Shown piece by piece: positions 15,891 to 26,390 of a stretch of 64,000 bases of DNA; position 1 is the stretch's first letter, and every line of letters starts with the position of its first letter. The stretch spans positions 62,001-126,000 of the forward strand of contig CAVWLB010000001.1 in the NCBI GenBank assembly GCA_963755695.1, in the 5' to 3' direction. The position numbers were made by a program, and so were the translations under genes. This stretch comes from QHWT01 sp963755695 (GTDB lineage: Bacteria > Acidobacteriota > Vicinamibacteria > Vicinamibacterales > 2-12-FULL-66-21). Below the pieces are notes generated by a model that saw only the letters and a list, made by a program, of their open reading frames with translations, had not been told where the DNA came from and did no database searches.

Positions 15891-18395
15891 ATGCCAGATC
15901 GCCTAGTGTCGGCGGTCGAAACAGCCGCGCTACTCGCCGCGATTGTCGAATCCAGCGACGACGCCATCATTAGTACAGACACCGATGGCATTCTCCGGTC
16001 GTGGAATCGCGCGGCAGCACATCTGTACGGCTACAGCGCCACTGAAGCGCTCGGGCAACCAAATCGGCTGATCATTCCTCGCGATCGGTGGCCGGAAGAG
16101 GACGACATCATCCGTCGCGTGCTTCACGGCGAACATGTTCGGGCCGTCGAGACGGTTCGGGTCCGCAAGGACGGTACCCGTGTCGATGTCTCGCTGACCG
16201 CGTCGCCGATTCGCTTTCCCGATGGCCGCATTCTCGGCATCTCAAAAATCTCGCGCGATATTACCGAACGAAAGCGCATTGACGAGATCAACGCCGAAGC
16301 GCTCGAGGCGTTTCGTCGACTCGCGATCGTTGTCGAGTCATCAGACGACGCGATCGTAACGAAAGACCTTGACGGCATTATTCGGTCCTGGAATCCGGCC
16401 GCGGAGCGCATGTTCGGCTACACCGCTGACGAGGCGCTCGGACACTCCATTCGAATGATCGTTCCATCAGACCGCCAGGACGAGGAGACAGCCGTTCTCG
16501 ACCGAATCAGCCGAGGCGAGAAAGTTGATCATTACGAAACGATCCGGCGTCGCAAAGACGGAAGCTACGTGCCGATCTCATTGACGGTCTCCCCGATCCA
16601 AGATCGGCTCGGCACAGTCAGCGGCGCCTCGAAGATTGCGCGCGATGTCAGTGAGCGGAAACGGGCCGAAGAGGCGCGTGAGCGCGAACATCGGCGCGCA
16701 CTGTTCTTTGCCCAGATCGCGGAGACGTTGTCCACTTCTCTTGACTACGACGAAACGCTCAACCGCGTCGTCGCGCTCGCCGTCCCGACCATTGCCGATT
16801 GGTGCGCGGTCGATGTTCTGCAGGCTGACGGCGAAATTGCGCGGTTAGCCGTGGCGCACATCGATCCGGCCAAAATCGAACTGGGTAACGAGGTGCGGCG
16901 GCGCTATGAGGATCCGACGGGGCCCTATAGCGTCCCGCATGTCGTTCGAACGGCCACGCCGGCGATGACTTCGGAGGTGACCGACGAGATGATCGTCGCC
17001 GCCGCGCGCGGTGATCTGGAGCGCATCGGCTTGGTCCGCTCGTTGGGGCTCAAATCGTACCTGTGCGTGCCGCTGACCGCCCACGGACGTGCGATCGGTG
17101 CACTCACACTGGCAACCGCGGAGTCAGGTCGCCGCTATACCGAGGATGACCTCCGACTTGCGCAGGACATTGCGTCACGCGCCGCGCTGGCGGTGGAGAA
17201 TGCCCGATCGTATGAGCAGGTGCAGCGTGCCAATCGTCTCAAGGACGAGTTCCTGGCGACACTGTCTCATGAACTCCGCACGCCACTGAACGCGATTTCG
17301 GGATACGCGCGCCTCGCGCTGGGCGGGGTCGTGACCGGCCAGAAATTAGCGCAGGCTCTGCAGACCATCGATCGAAATGCCACGGCTCTGACCCAGATGG
17401 TTGAGGACATGCTGGATGTCTCGCGGATTGTCGCTGGCAAGATGCGGCTCAACGTGCAGCCGGTCGAAGTGCCTCTCATCCTCCATGAAGCGATCGAAAC
17501 GATCAAACCGGCCGCCGATGCGAAACGAATCAAGCTCCAGTCGGTGATCGATCCTCAGGTTGGGCCGATTTCGGGCGATCCCGATCGCCTGCGACAAATC
17601 CTCTGGAACCTCCTGTCCAATGCCGTCAAATTCACGCCCAAGGAAGGGCACGTACAGGTGCGGTTGGAGCGAATCAATTCGAGCGTCGAAATCACGATCA
17701 GTGACACGGGGGTGGGCATCGATGCTGACTTTCTTCCGCACGTGTTCGAGATGTTTCGTCAGGGCGATGCTCGCAGCACGCGGCAACACCTGGGCCTCGG
17801 ATTGGGTCTCGCCATCGTACGGAATCTGGTCGACCTCCACGGAGGAACCGTGTACGCGTCGAGCGGCGGGCCTGGCACGGGAGCGACATTCCGCGTGAGA
17901 TTGCCGGTGATGATCGTGCATCCCGAGCTGCGAGAGGAAAAGCGCGTTCATCCGCGGCACGAGCGCGCCCCGTCCTTCGAGCGTCTGCCGGACTTGAGCG
18001 GCACCCACGTCCTAGCGATCGACGACGAGGCGGATGCGTTGAGACTGCTGGTCGACATACTCGAAGCCGCCGGCGCGAGAGTAACGACGGCGACGTCGGG
18101 CGCCGCCGGGTTCGAAAAGCTTCGCGCATCACGGCCCGACGTGATCTTGACAGATCTGGGAATGCCGCTGATGGATGGGTTCGAACTGATCCGACGATTA
18201 CGCGAGTCATCCGATCGGCGCGTACGCGAAATTCCGGCGGCAGCGCTCACAGCGTACGGACGATCCGAAGACCGCGCCAGGAGTCTGCAAGCTGGCTTCG
18301 AGATGCATTTGGGAAAGCCGATCGATCCGATCGAATTGGCGTCCGCCGTAAAAGCGCTCGCACGCCGCCGTGCAGCTGGCGCCGAACAATCATGA
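15891..18395 (+). CDS. Hybrid sensor histidine kinase, PAS-PAS-GAF-HisKA-HATPase-REC
   Basis: The ATG at 15891 (GCAGG upstream) sits just before the first PAS domain; the longer frame from TTG 15834 adds nothing recognisable. In order: PAS 1 (IVESSDDAIISTDTDG), PAS 2 (VVESSDDAIVTKDLDG) with PAC tails, a GAF domain (about 275-440), HisKA with phospho-acceptor His460 (LATLSHELRTPLN), HATPase with N box LWNLLSNAVKF and G boxes DTGVGID and GLGLGL, and a C-terminal receiver with Asp755 (ILTDLGMPLMDG). There is no membrane segment, so it is a soluble cytoplasmic sensor. No output regulator is adjacent. It begins about 250 bases after the mer-like operon and is probably separate. Confidence 0.92.
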   Translation: MPDRLVSAVETAALLAAIVESSDDAIISTDTDGILRSWNRAAAHLYGYSATEALGQPNRLIIPRDRWPEEDDIIRRVLHGEHVRAVETVRVRKDGTRVDVSLTASPIRFPDGRILGISKISRDITERKRIDEINAEALEAFRRLAIVVESSDDAIVTKDLDGIIRSWNPAAERMFGYTADEALGHSIRMIVPSDRQDEETAVLDRISRGEKVDHYETIRRRKDGSYVPISLTVSPIQDRLGTVSGASKIARDVSERKRAEEAREREHRRALFFAQIAETLSTSLDYDETLNRVVALAVPTIADWCAVDVLQADGEIARLAVAHIDPAKIELGNEVRRRYEDPTGPYSVPHVVRTATPAMTSEVTDEMIVAAARGDLERIGLVRSLGLKSYLCVPLTAHGRAIGALTLATAESGRRYTEDDLRLAQDIASRAALAVENARSYEQVQRANRLKDEFLATLSHELRTPLNAISGYARLALGGVVTGQKLAQALQTIDRNATALTQMVEDMLDVSRIVAGKMRLNVQPVEVPLILHEAIETIKPAADAKRIKLQSVIDPQVGPISGDPDRLRQILWNLLSNAVKFTPKEGHVQVRLERINSSVEITISDTGVGIDADFLPHVFEMFRQGDARSTRQHLGLGLGLAIVRNLVDLHGGTVYASSGGPGTGATFRVRLPVMIVHPELREEKRVHPRHERAPSFERLPDLSGTHVLAIDDEADALRLLVDILEAAGARVTTATSGAAGFEKLRASRPDVILTDLGMPLMDGFELIRRLRESSDRRVREIPAAALTAYGRSEDRARSLQAGFEMHLGKPIDPIELASAVKALARRRAAGAEQS

Positions 18396-18486
18396 GCTCG
18401 TTCGCAGTTCGTCGCTTCCGTGGTGTCGACGTCGCGGCATCGGTCGCAAGGCTATTCGGGAATCGCGGCAACATCTACCGCTGCAA

Positions 18487-18711
18487 TCAGTGCAGAGTGT
18501 TCAGTCCGGATAGAACCTCGACACCCCGGCGAGATGGACCGAAGTAGCGAACGATCGGCGGTATCGTGGATGCGATCACGCCAACTCCAAAGAGTGCCAT
18601 CAAGAACGGCATCACACGCTGTGGCTCGCTACAGGCCACCGCGCAGAACCCGGCGCCCCACAGAGGGAGCGCGAGCTCACGACGAAGCACAATCGGCGTG
18701 TTAAACCACAT
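18487..18711 (-). CDS. Small membrane protein, unknown
   Basis: A 74-aa frame with a hydrophobic segment (MPFLMALFGVGVIASTIPP) followed by a basic tail. It starts 20 bases after the stop of the next minus-strand gene, so the two may be cotranscribed. The ribosome site is weak (GGCAAGA). No family recognised; it may not be real. Confidence 0.4.
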   Translation of the reverse strand: MWFNTPIVLRRELALPLWGAGFCAVACSEPQRVMPFLMALFGVGVIASTIPPIVRYFGPSRRGVEVLSGLNTLH

Positions 18712-18731
18712 TCTTGCCGGCGCATCGGTAC

Positions 18732-19067
18732 TTAGGTCTTTGGCCGAACCGCCTTCTTGCTGGAAGGGTCAGCATTGTCCCCGCGAGGGCTCGTCAGCTT
18801 TGTCGCGGCCACCTGCATCCGGAGTTGAGCGGACGGCCCCATCAACCTCGTCGCGCGACCGATCATCCATGAGGCGTTGAGGTTGGCGAGCTCGCACCAT
18901 TGGTACAGCATCGGCGATCCAGCCAGAAACCCACGGGCGCTCTCGCGATCTGCGTCTGAAGCACCGGAGGCCGAGAGATCCCGCACGGCCTGCTCGATGA
19001 CGCGCACCGCCAGATGACGACACGCCGCATCCGGGGGCATGGGCGCTTGCCTCGTGACGTATTTCAT
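18732..19067 (-). CDS. Hypothetical small protein
   Basis: The ATG at 19065-19067 has GAGGAG at good spacing; the longer frame from 19319 has no support. The 111-aa product is soluble. Its middle part, SARGFLAGSPMLYQWCELAN, resembles short alpha-helical proteins often seen in phage-like or accessory DNA, but I cannot name a family. It ends in a Lys-rich tail. Confidence 0.5.
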   Translation of the reverse strand: MKYVTRQAPMPPDAACRHLAVRVIEQAVRDLSASGASDADRESARGFLAGSPMLYQWCELANLNASWMIGRATRLMGPSAQLRMQVAATKLTSPRGDNADPSSKKAVRPKT

Positions 19068-19463
19068 CGCTGCTCCTCGCACTCGCCAACGCGATCGTTT
19101 CGGACAGGACTCGGGTGGGGTGTGAGGGAAGTCATGAGAGCTCCCTTCGGGGCGCACCTGCTGTCGAGGACGAGACTGAGCGGGGCACCTGCGCTCCGGC
19201 AGTCGCTTTAGTGAGGTGACGGCCGGTGTAAGCCGGGAACTCAGGAAAGGGACGCTCAGTATACCACTTGCCTGATGTGCGGTATCCGCAGCTCTTTGAA
19301 GACGCTGTCCATTCACCACTGATCGCCCGTAAAGGGAATCGGGGCCAGTGATCCGCTATCCCGCTCTGAAGGCATCACACACCCTGACAAGCTCGCTGAG
19401 CCGCTGACCGCCACGCCTTCACGGATCGCCTATGCTGAGGACGCCTACCAGGAGTGGCCCAGT
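19068..19463. other. Intergenic region, no gene seen
   Basis: About 400 bases between the minus-strand small gene and the UPF0182 gene. The frames here are short and unlike protein. It should contain both divergent promoters, but I could not single out boxes. Confidence 0.4.
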
Positions 19464-22299
19464 GTGATAGACGACCAATCTGTGAAGACCATCCAGTACC
19501 CCGGTCCGCGCCCGCCGCGCCGCCGTGGCGCGCTGCTCCTCGTCCTGATGATCCTTGTCCTCTTGTTCGGGGCCGGCACCGCCGCGTCCTACTACGTGGA
19601 GGCGCTCTGGTTCGGCTCGCTCGGGTATGCCGAGGTGTTCTGGACGACGCTGAACATCCAGGCCACGTTGCTCGCCCTGTTCACCGGTGCCACGTTCACC
19701 GTGTTATACGGCGCGTTCCTGGCCCTGAAGCCGGCAACGTTCGGCGAGCTGGGCTCCGGCCCGGTCATGATCATCAACGGGCGCCCGGTCACGGTGCCGG
19801 TCGGACCGGTGCTGCGGGCCATCGCGCTCGTTCTGTCGCTCATCATCGCCTTGGGCACGGGCGCGGGCATGATGTCGGACTGGCCGACGTTTGCACTCTG
19901 GTGGTACGCGCGTGGCGCACCGCTCGCGGGTGCGGCGCAGAGCGCCGAGCCCGTCTTCGGGCGGCCTATCCCATTCTATCTATTCACGCTGCCCGCCTGG
20001 CAGCTTCTCGCAGGATGGTTGACGACGCTTGCCGTGATTGCCTTCGGGATGGCGCTCTTCTTCCGACTCACGTCAGGCGCCGGACAGATGGCCGCGAGAC
20101 GGAGCCGCGTCGAACGGGCCCGCACCGGCGCGCGCGGCCTCGCCCTGGCGTGGGCGTTTTTGCTGGTGATGCTCGCGATCGAGGGGTATCTCGGCCGCTT
20201 CGAACGCCTGGTGGACGACCACACGATCTTTGCGGGCGTTACCTACACTGACGCGCACGTCGCGCTCCTCGGGGCGTTGTGCGTGTCCATTGCGCTGCTC
20301 GCTGGCGCGGGCCTCGCGATCGTCAGTGCGTTCGTGTCGCCGAGGCCGCGGTGGCTCGTGGGATCGGCGCTGCCAGCGGCCGCGCTGTATCTCGGATTCG
20401 GCCTCGTCGCCGGGTACGTCAACGGCTTCATCGTCAAGCCGAACGAGCTCGTGCGCGAGGCGCCGTACATCGCGCACAACATCGCGCTCACGCGACAGGC
20501 GTACGGACTCGACCGCATCTCGCAGCGCGCGTTCCCGGCGGATTCGGGCGCCGAGGCGGCAGATCCGGCCGCCAACCAGGACACGCTCCAGAACATCCGC
20601 CTGTGGGACTGGCGCGCGCTGCAGGACACGCTGCGCCAGCTCCAGGAGATCCGCACCTACTACGACTTTCCGGACATCGACATCGACCGCTACGTGCTCG
20701 ACGGCGCGCTGCGCCAGGTGATGCTCGCGACACGCGAGATCAGTGTCGAGAAGCTGCCGGTGAGCAGCCGGAACTGGATCAACGAGAAGCTGATCTACAC
20801 CCACGGCTACGGCCTCACCATGAACCTGGCCAACGGCTTCACGCCTGAGGGACTGCCTGCGCTGATTCTCCGGGACATGCCGATCCAGTCAACGGTGCCG
20901 GAGCTGAGGGTCACGCGTCCGGAAGTGTATTTCGGCGAGATGACCAACACCGACGTCTACGTCAAGACGCGACAGCAGGAGTTCAACTATCCCCAGGGGC
21001 AGACGAACAACCTCACGTCCTACGAGGGAACCGGCGGGATCGCCATCGCCGGGCTCGCGCGACGCCTGCTCATCGCATTCGATCGCGGAGATCTCGGCAA
21101 GCTCCCGTTCAGCGACGACGTGACGGCCGAGAGCCGCCTGTTGATGCGGCGCAACGTTACGAGAGCTGGTCGCAGCGCTGGCGCCGTTCCTCGTCGTCGA
21201 CGACGACCCGTACATCGTTTTAGGCGAGGACGGGCGGCTGTCGTGGATCCTCGACGCGTTCACCGTCTCCGACCGGTATCCCTATTCGCGTGCCTATCAG
21301 CTCGAAGGGCACCGCGTCAATTACGTCCGCAACAGCGTCAAGGTGGTGATCGACGCCTACAACGGCACGACGACGTTCTACGTCTTCGACACCGCGGACC
21401 CGGTTCTTGCCGTCTACCGCCGGATGTTTCCGACGCTGTTCACGGACGTCGCTCGGATGCCGGCGGACCTGCGAAAGCACATCCGGTATCCGGAGATGCT
21501 GCTCGCGCTGCAGGCCGAGGTGTTCGGTCTGTATCACATGACGAATCCCGAGGTGTTCTACAACCGCGAGGACCTGTGGACGGTGGCCAGCGAGACCGCC
21601 GCGAGCAATCAGCCCGAGAAAGCCGCGCAGCCGATGGAGCCGAACTTCGTCCTGATGAAGCTTCCCGGAGAGACGAGCACGGAGTTCGTGGAGGTGCTCC
21701 CGTTCACCCCCTCGAACCGGAACAATCTGATTGGGTGGATGGCGGGCCGCAGCGACGGCACACGCTACGGCGAGGTCGTCGTGTACGACTTCCCGAAGAC
21801 ACGGCTGGTGGACGGTCCCCTTCAGGTCGAGGCCCGAATCGACCAGAACGCGCAATTGTCCGGACAGCTGTCGCTGTGGAACCAGCAGGGCTCCCGCGTG
21901 CGCCGCGGGTCGCTGTTGGTGATACCGATCGGACGCGCGCTGCTGTACGCCGAGGCCATTTACCTGCAGGCGGAGCGCAGCCCGATGCCGGAGTTGCGTC
22001 TCGTCGTCCTCGCGATGCAGGATCGTCTGGCCTACGCGCCGACGTTCGAGGGAGCCCTCGGGGAACTCTTTGGCACAGCGTCATCGGCAGCTGCGGGCAC
22101 GCGCCCTGGCCTGGCCGTCACCGGAACGCCTGCTCCCAGCGCGCCTCCGTCAGCTGACCTCAACGCGTTGATTGCGGAAGCTGCGAAGGATCTCGCAGAC
22201 TACCAGCGTCTGACGGCGGAAGGGAAGCTCGGAGAGGCGGGGCAGAAGCTCGAACATCTGAAGCGAACGCTGGACGCGCTGAAGGCGCGGACGAAATGA
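19464..22299 (+). CDS. UPF0182-family integral membrane protein, interrupted by one frameshift
   Basis: The start GTG 19464 has CAGGAG upstream. The N-terminal third holds about seven transmembrane helices, followed by a large extracytoplasmic part (GYGLTMNLANGFTPEGLP; DDDPYIVLGEDGRLSWILDA; PEVFYNREDLW), typical of UPF0182 proteins of about 900-950 aa. The frame changes near 21157: GTTACG should read GTACG to give RNVRELVAALAPFL. Removing one T joins the parts into a full-length protein of about 944 aa. Function of the family is unknown. The frameshift is either a sequencing error or a recent mutation, because everything else is intact. Confidence 0.85.
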
Positions 22300-22418
22300 G
22301 CCCGCCCGTGCAACCAGCGCGAGCTATCAAAACGCCTGGATGGTCTCACCACCGTCGCCCACGCCGAAGCGATCTTATTGGACGAACCATCTGCTGCCGC
22401 ACCCTGGTGCGCTACGGA

Positions 22419-22527
22419 CACCGCACGTCTTGAACTCCGATCTGTGTGAGCTCGCGTTCGCCGACGCCCAGAGGTGGTATGCTGGGAGTCCTTTCCTGAA
22501 GTTCCCCGGCCGACACCAGCCGCCGAG
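22419..22527 (-). pseudogene. Scar of a deleted paralogue of the beta-propeller Ser/Thr kinase
   Basis: Bases 22419-22453 match the last codons of the kinase gene at 23639-23673. Bases 22476-22527 match the region just upstream of that gene's start (26338-26390). In the intact copy these two pieces are 2.7 kb apart; here only 22 bases separate them. The body of a tandem copy has been deleted, leaving the two ends. The rest of 22300-22704 holds nothing recognisable. Confidence 0.5.
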
Positions 22528-22704
22528 CTCATTAAAGTGACTGGCGCACTTGACTGCATTTTTGCTCCAGTCTCGTCGCCATTTCTAGCGGTGGCGTATT
22601 CGGGTTGCCGTGTTGGTGGTTAGGACACCGTCGCGCGCGCCGATCGCATTCGCGCTCTGGCCCTGCGATTGACGCCGAGTGCGTTCTGACTGGAAGGAAG
22701 CACG

Positions 22705-22860
22705 ATGCTTGTTCTCGCTTTCGGTCTCGCCTGCATAGCGGCGCTACTCGTCAGGCTCGGGCCTCGCCGCCTCGGGCTTCGCCGCGCGCTCCGTCCGGCG
22801 GATCTCGGATCGATGAGCCCACAATGGATCGCCGCCTGTCGGCCATCGCAACTGGAGTAG
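22705..22860 (+). CDS. Small protein with N-terminal hydrophobic segment (51 aa)
   Basis: ATG 22705 follows GGAAGGAAG at good spacing. The product starts MLVLAFGLACIAALLVRLGP, one hydrophobic helix, then an Arg-rich stretch and the end MSPQWIAACRPSQLE. It is the first of three small genes in a row. Function unknown. Confidence 0.45.
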   Translation: MLVLAFGLACIAALLVRLGPRRLGLRRALRPADLGSMSPQWIAACRPSQLE

Positions 22861-22886
22861 ACATTGTGACCCTACAGGAGAGATCG

Positions 22887-23099
22887 ATGACGTCGCTCAC
22901 AGCATCGGTGGTACACGTGCGATCCGATCGCGAGCAGCCCTGCGCGGTCTGCCGGGCGCAATTCGTGCCGTCGGAGGATTCCGGCTCGCGTGTCCTCTCT
23001 CTCAATGCCCCCGGGCAGCAGCCGTTCAGTGCGCTGATGTGTGGTGGCTGCTACTCGAAATGGTCGCACGGGACCACGGTGACGCTCCGTGGGACCTGA
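22887..23099 (+). CDS. Small zinc-ribbon-like protein (70 aa)
   Basis: ATG 22887 follows CAGGAGAG and begins 26 bases after the previous small gene. Two Cys pairs, CAVC and CGGC, are spaced as in a four-Cys zinc ribbon, separated by about 30 residues. It probably binds zinc. The partner or role is unknown; the longer frame from 22605 has no support. Confidence 0.6.
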   Translation: MTSLTASVVHVRSDREQPCAVCRAQFVPSEDSGSRVLSLNAPGQQPFSALMCGGCYSKWSHGTTVTLRGT

Positions 23100-23123
23100 A
23101 TCCGATCAAGATGAGGAGAACGT

Positions 23124-23369
23124 GTGGACGGAAAAATTCGCGACGGCGATGTGATTGTGTGTCGTGTGAACGGCACCTCCGACCTCTATGTCGTTGCCAC
23201 CGTTGTCTCGGGCGACGTAGGCGGCTTGTCGGTTCGCGGCGTGTCGACGACGGTTGGCCAGGGCGTCGCCCTCGGGCGTGCGTACCATGAGCGGTCCCAC
23301 GATCAGCACGTCTGGCTATTCGACGGTGCGGCCTCCGCATACGTGAAAACGTGTGTGGCGCCTGCTTGA
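23124..23369 (+). CDS. Small hypothetical protein (81 aa)
   Basis: GTG 23124 lies after GAGGAGAA, 24 bases behind the zinc-ribbon gene. The sequence, KIRDGDVIVCRVNGTSDLYV and later GQGVALGRAYHERS, looks like a compact beta-rich domain without signal or membrane segment. It probably forms a small operon with the two preceding genes. Family not recognised. Confidence 0.55.
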   Translation: MDGKIRDGDVIVCRVNGTSDLYVVATVVSGDVGGLSVRGVSTTVGQGVALGRAYHERSHDQHVWLFDGAASAYVKTCVAPA

Positions 23370-23636
23370 GGCGTGCGACCGGGAACTGCGATCAGTGCAA
23401 AGCGGATCGAATCAAACACCTGCTGAGAATCGCGCGCCCGTGGTGTTCCGGCGCCTACGTTTGAACGTCGCCTGACGCCCGGCCAGCGCCCGTCGCGAGC
23501 TGCGGCGGTGGCGGTTCGCTGGCGCATCGATGAAGCGCTGGGCGAGATCAGGGATGACCCGAGAGGCGGAAACTGCCCTGAAAGCCGGCTCGGGTGCGTC
23601 CGCCCGTGCTCGCGTCCACCATCCTGCGGAGTCGTA

Positions 23637-26297
23637 TCACCGCACGTCTTGAACCGCGAGCCGTGCGAGCTCATGATCCCATCCCAGCACGACACGGACG
23701 CGCACAGGTGGAGCGACGTCGGTGCGGACGAGCGCCAGGAATCGGCCGTCGGCCGCGGTATCGTAAGGCGCGCCGTAGGTCCATCCGGATCCGAACGCGA
23801 AGTCGGTGACCGCCCGTTCCGGACCTGTCTCGAAGCGCCCGTCATGTTCGTGCCACGGCAGCACCATGAGCTGCCGCCCTCGCACGAATGCGAGCGTTTT
23901 GCCGTCGCGAAGGAAGACCGGGAACTCACCGCCGTTGCGCGACAGCGGCAGCGCGTGCGGCCCGCCGCTGAGGGGTCGCACATACAGCAGCGGCCGACCA
24001 CTCGCCGCGGAATGATAGGCCAGCCAGTGATCATCCGGTGACAGTGAGCCGCCGTTTTCCACGTGTTGTTCCGTCAGGCGGATTAGTTCCGTGGGCTTGT
24101 GTGGATCGAACAGTTTCAGGGGATACGCGCCGTCCGGTTCAGATCCCTGGATGACAAGGCGTCCATCGTGAGTCCACGCGACGGGATCGGTATCATCCGG
24201 ACCGACGAGAAGCGGGCTCTCGACACCTGAGCCATCAATGTTCTTCACGTAGACGTCGAAGTCCCCCTTCCGCATGCTCGTGTACCAGAGCCGTCCATCG
24301 GGCAGCCAGGCGGGATTCCAGTTCATGCCGTCGATCGTCGGGGTCTCCTCGGTCCCACGTTCTAGGTGGAGCACACGAATGAGCAGGCGACCGCCTTCGA
24401 GGCTGGCGGTCGCGATGCGGCGGCCGTCGGGCGATAACTTCACGCCGACAAATGGGCGGGCAGGGAATTCGAGCGGCGTGAGCCGGCCCGCCGGGTCAAT
24501 CCATGTGAGCCGGCTCGAAGGTACGTAGGCGCCCGGGAGGTACGCAAGCGCACCGGTCGGCGCGAGCGCGAGCGGCTGCGGCCAGTCACCCGCAGGATCG
24601 ATTTCCTGCGCATCGGCCAGGACAGGGAATGCTTCGCCCGTTACCGCTGCGGATGACGGATCGAACGGCACCGCGAGATACCGCCCGGTGCGGAAGAAGA
24701 CAAGATGGCCCGACGGAACCCATGATGCCCTGGCACCCGGCATGAGAATCCGGTACTTGCCGCTGACAGGATCGAGCAGTCCGATCTTGGCATCGTTGAG
24801 TCCGGTGCCGGCCGTGACGATCGTGAACAGGATCCTCCCGTCGGGCAGCAGGGATGGCCACCAATGGCCGATCTCGTGTTTGCCTGGATCGGGACTGGTC
24901 AGCGCTGCTGGTGTTCCGCCGTCAGCGGAGACCATCGACAGGCCAGACAGCCAGGTTCTCGCGAAGATGATCCGGCCATGAGCATCCCAGGTCGCGCCGG
25001 GACCGCCCCGGACGTCACAGAGCGGGAGCGCGTCGCCGCCGCTCGCCGCGATCTTGTAGATCTTTCGGTCACGAAAGAACCCGATCCACGCTCCGTCCGG
25101 CGAAATGAACGGCCATCGTGCGCCTTCAGTGCCCGCCAGCGGAATGGATTCTAGCGCATCGAATCGGCGGAGAAACAGCCGCGATTCACCCTTGACCTGC
25201 CCTTCATATACAAGGAAGCGACCGTCGAATGCGAGCGTCACGTTTGATACGTTCGTGACCTCCGGTGGTGGTTCGATCGCGAACCGGACCGCCGGTGTCA
25301 TCGCCCCTGTTCCCGGCTTTGCACCGAACAGCGATCGGCCGAGCAGTAGTCCGAGGATCGCGAGGGCCATCGCGACCGCACCCACGCGGAACCATGACGG
25401 TCGCGGATCCGACGCTGGATACCATTGTGACGGCGCAACATGCTCGCGTTGCAGATCGGCGAGGACGAGCCTGGCATCGGCAGCGTCGTGGAGTCGGTTC
25501 GTCGGGTCGCGTTCGAGGCAGCGTCGGAGCAGGCGCCGCAGATCGTCAGGCGTCTCCGCCGGCAGCCGTGTCCAGTCGATATCCTGGCGCAGGACCGCCG
25601 CCATGGTGTCGGACAGTGTCGCCCCTTCGAACGGACGACGTCCCGACAGCATCTCGTAGAGCACCACGCCGAATGCCCAAATGTCGGTGCGCTTGTCCAC
25701 GGACTGGCCCCGCGCCTGCTCCGGAGCCATGTACGCGGCGGTGCCGAGAATGATGCCGGGCGCGGTCGCGGCAGTGGCGTGGGTCGGCGAGTTCATGGCC
25801 GTCGGAGCGCCCTCGAACGAGGCGAACGAACTCACGCCTTTCGCGAGGCCGAAGTCGAGCACCTTGACGGCTCCGTCACTCGTCAGCTTGAGGTTGGCCG
25901 GCTTTAGATCGCGATGAACGATGCCGCGCTCGTGCGCCGCCTCGAGCGCCTCCGCGATCTGCCGCGCCGCCGCCAAGACGTCGTCGAGCGGCATCGCTCC
26001 CTGCACGAGCCGCTCCGCCAGCGTCGGGCCGTCGACCAGCTCCATGACGATGGCCCCATGTTCCAGCCCGTAGATCTGGGCGATGTGCGGATGATTCAAC
26101 GACGCCAGATGCTGGGCCTCCCGGGTGAAGCGCGCGAGCGTCTCCGGATCACTCGCGAACAGGTCGGGCAGGACTTTGATCGCGACGTCGCGATTGAGCC
26201 TCGTATCTTTCGCGCGATAGACCTCGCCCATGCTTCCTGTACCAAGGAGACACTCGATCTGGTAAGAACCGAGCCAGCTACCGGATTCGAGCGGCAT
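23637..26297 (-). CDS. Ser/Thr protein kinase with C-terminal TolB/WD40-like beta-propeller
   Basis: The 886-aa product has an N-terminal kinase domain (about 10-275): LLGTGSMGEVY, Lys41 in VAIKVL, HRDLKPANLKL, DFGLAKG and APEQARG, so it should be active. One transmembrane helix lies near 305-325 (VGAVAMALAILGLLLGRSLF). The rest is a repeated beta-propeller of the TolB/PD40 type (FISPDGAWIGFF, LSPDGRRIATA, LSPDDHWLAYHS). The kinase should face the cytoplasm and the propeller the periplasm, where it may bind a ligand or peptide. This architecture is abundant in Acidobacteriota. The start ATG at 26295-26297 is clear. It is monocistronic. Confidence 0.93.
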   Translation of the reverse strand: MPLESGSWLGSYQIECLLGTGSMGEVYRAKDTRLNRDVAIKVLPDLFASDPETLARFTREAQHLASLNHPHIAQIYGLEHGAIVMELVDGPTLAERLVQGAMPLDDVLAAARQIAEALEAAHERGIVHRDLKPANLKLTSDGAVKVLDFGLAKGVSSFASFEGAPTAMNSPTHATAATAPGIILGTAAYMAPEQARGQSVDKRTDIWAFGVVLYEMLSGRRPFEGATLSDTMAAVLRQDIDWTRLPAETPDDLRRLLRRCLERDPTNRLHDAADARLVLADLQREHVAPSQWYPASDPRPSWFRVGAVAMALAILGLLLGRSLFGAKPGTGAMTPAVRFAIEPPPEVTNVSNVTLAFDGRFLVYEGQVKGESRLFLRRFDALESIPLAGTEGARWPFISPDGAWIGFFRDRKIYKIAASGGDALPLCDVRGGPGATWDAHGRIIFARTWLSGLSMVSADGGTPAALTSPDPGKHEIGHWWPSLLPDGRILFTIVTAGTGLNDAKIGLLDPVSGKYRILMPGARASWVPSGHLVFFRTGRYLAVPFDPSSAAVTGEAFPVLADAQEIDPAGDWPQPLALAPTGALAYLPGAYVPSSRLTWIDPAGRLTPLEFPARPFVGVKLSPDGRRIATASLEGGRLLIRVLHLERGTEETPTIDGMNWNPAWLPDGRLWYTSMRKGDFDVYVKNIDGSGVESPLLVGPDDTDPVAWTHDGRLVIQGSEPDGAYPLKLFDPHKPTELIRLTEQHVENGGSLSPDDHWLAYHSAASGRPLLYVRPLSGGPHALPLSRNGGEFPVFLRDGKTLAFVRGRQLMVLPWHEHDGRFETGPERAVTDFAFGSGWTYGAPYDTAADGRFLALVRTDVAPPVRVRVVLGWDHELARLAVQDVR

Positions 26298-26337
26298 GGA
26301 GGGACCGGATTATACGCCCGGCGCAGCTGACCACAGG

Positions 26338-26390
26338 TGATAGGCTGAGGGTCCTTTCTTGAAGTTCCTCGGCCGACGCCAGCCGCCGAG
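26338..26390. repeat. Repeat shared with the scar at 22476-22527, with an inverted repeat
   Basis: About 50 bases upstream of the kinase start match 22476-22527 with roughly 80-85 percent identity by eye. The segment includes CTCGGC ... GCCGAG, which can form a 6-bp hairpin with an 11-base loop. It may be part of the kinase gene's control region copied with the gene. Confidence 0.5.

Noticed and set aside
19454..20251. Plus-strand frame of 265 codons overlapping the UPF0182 start
   Set aside because: The other frame gives transmembrane helices and family-like sequence; this one is Arg-rich shadow.
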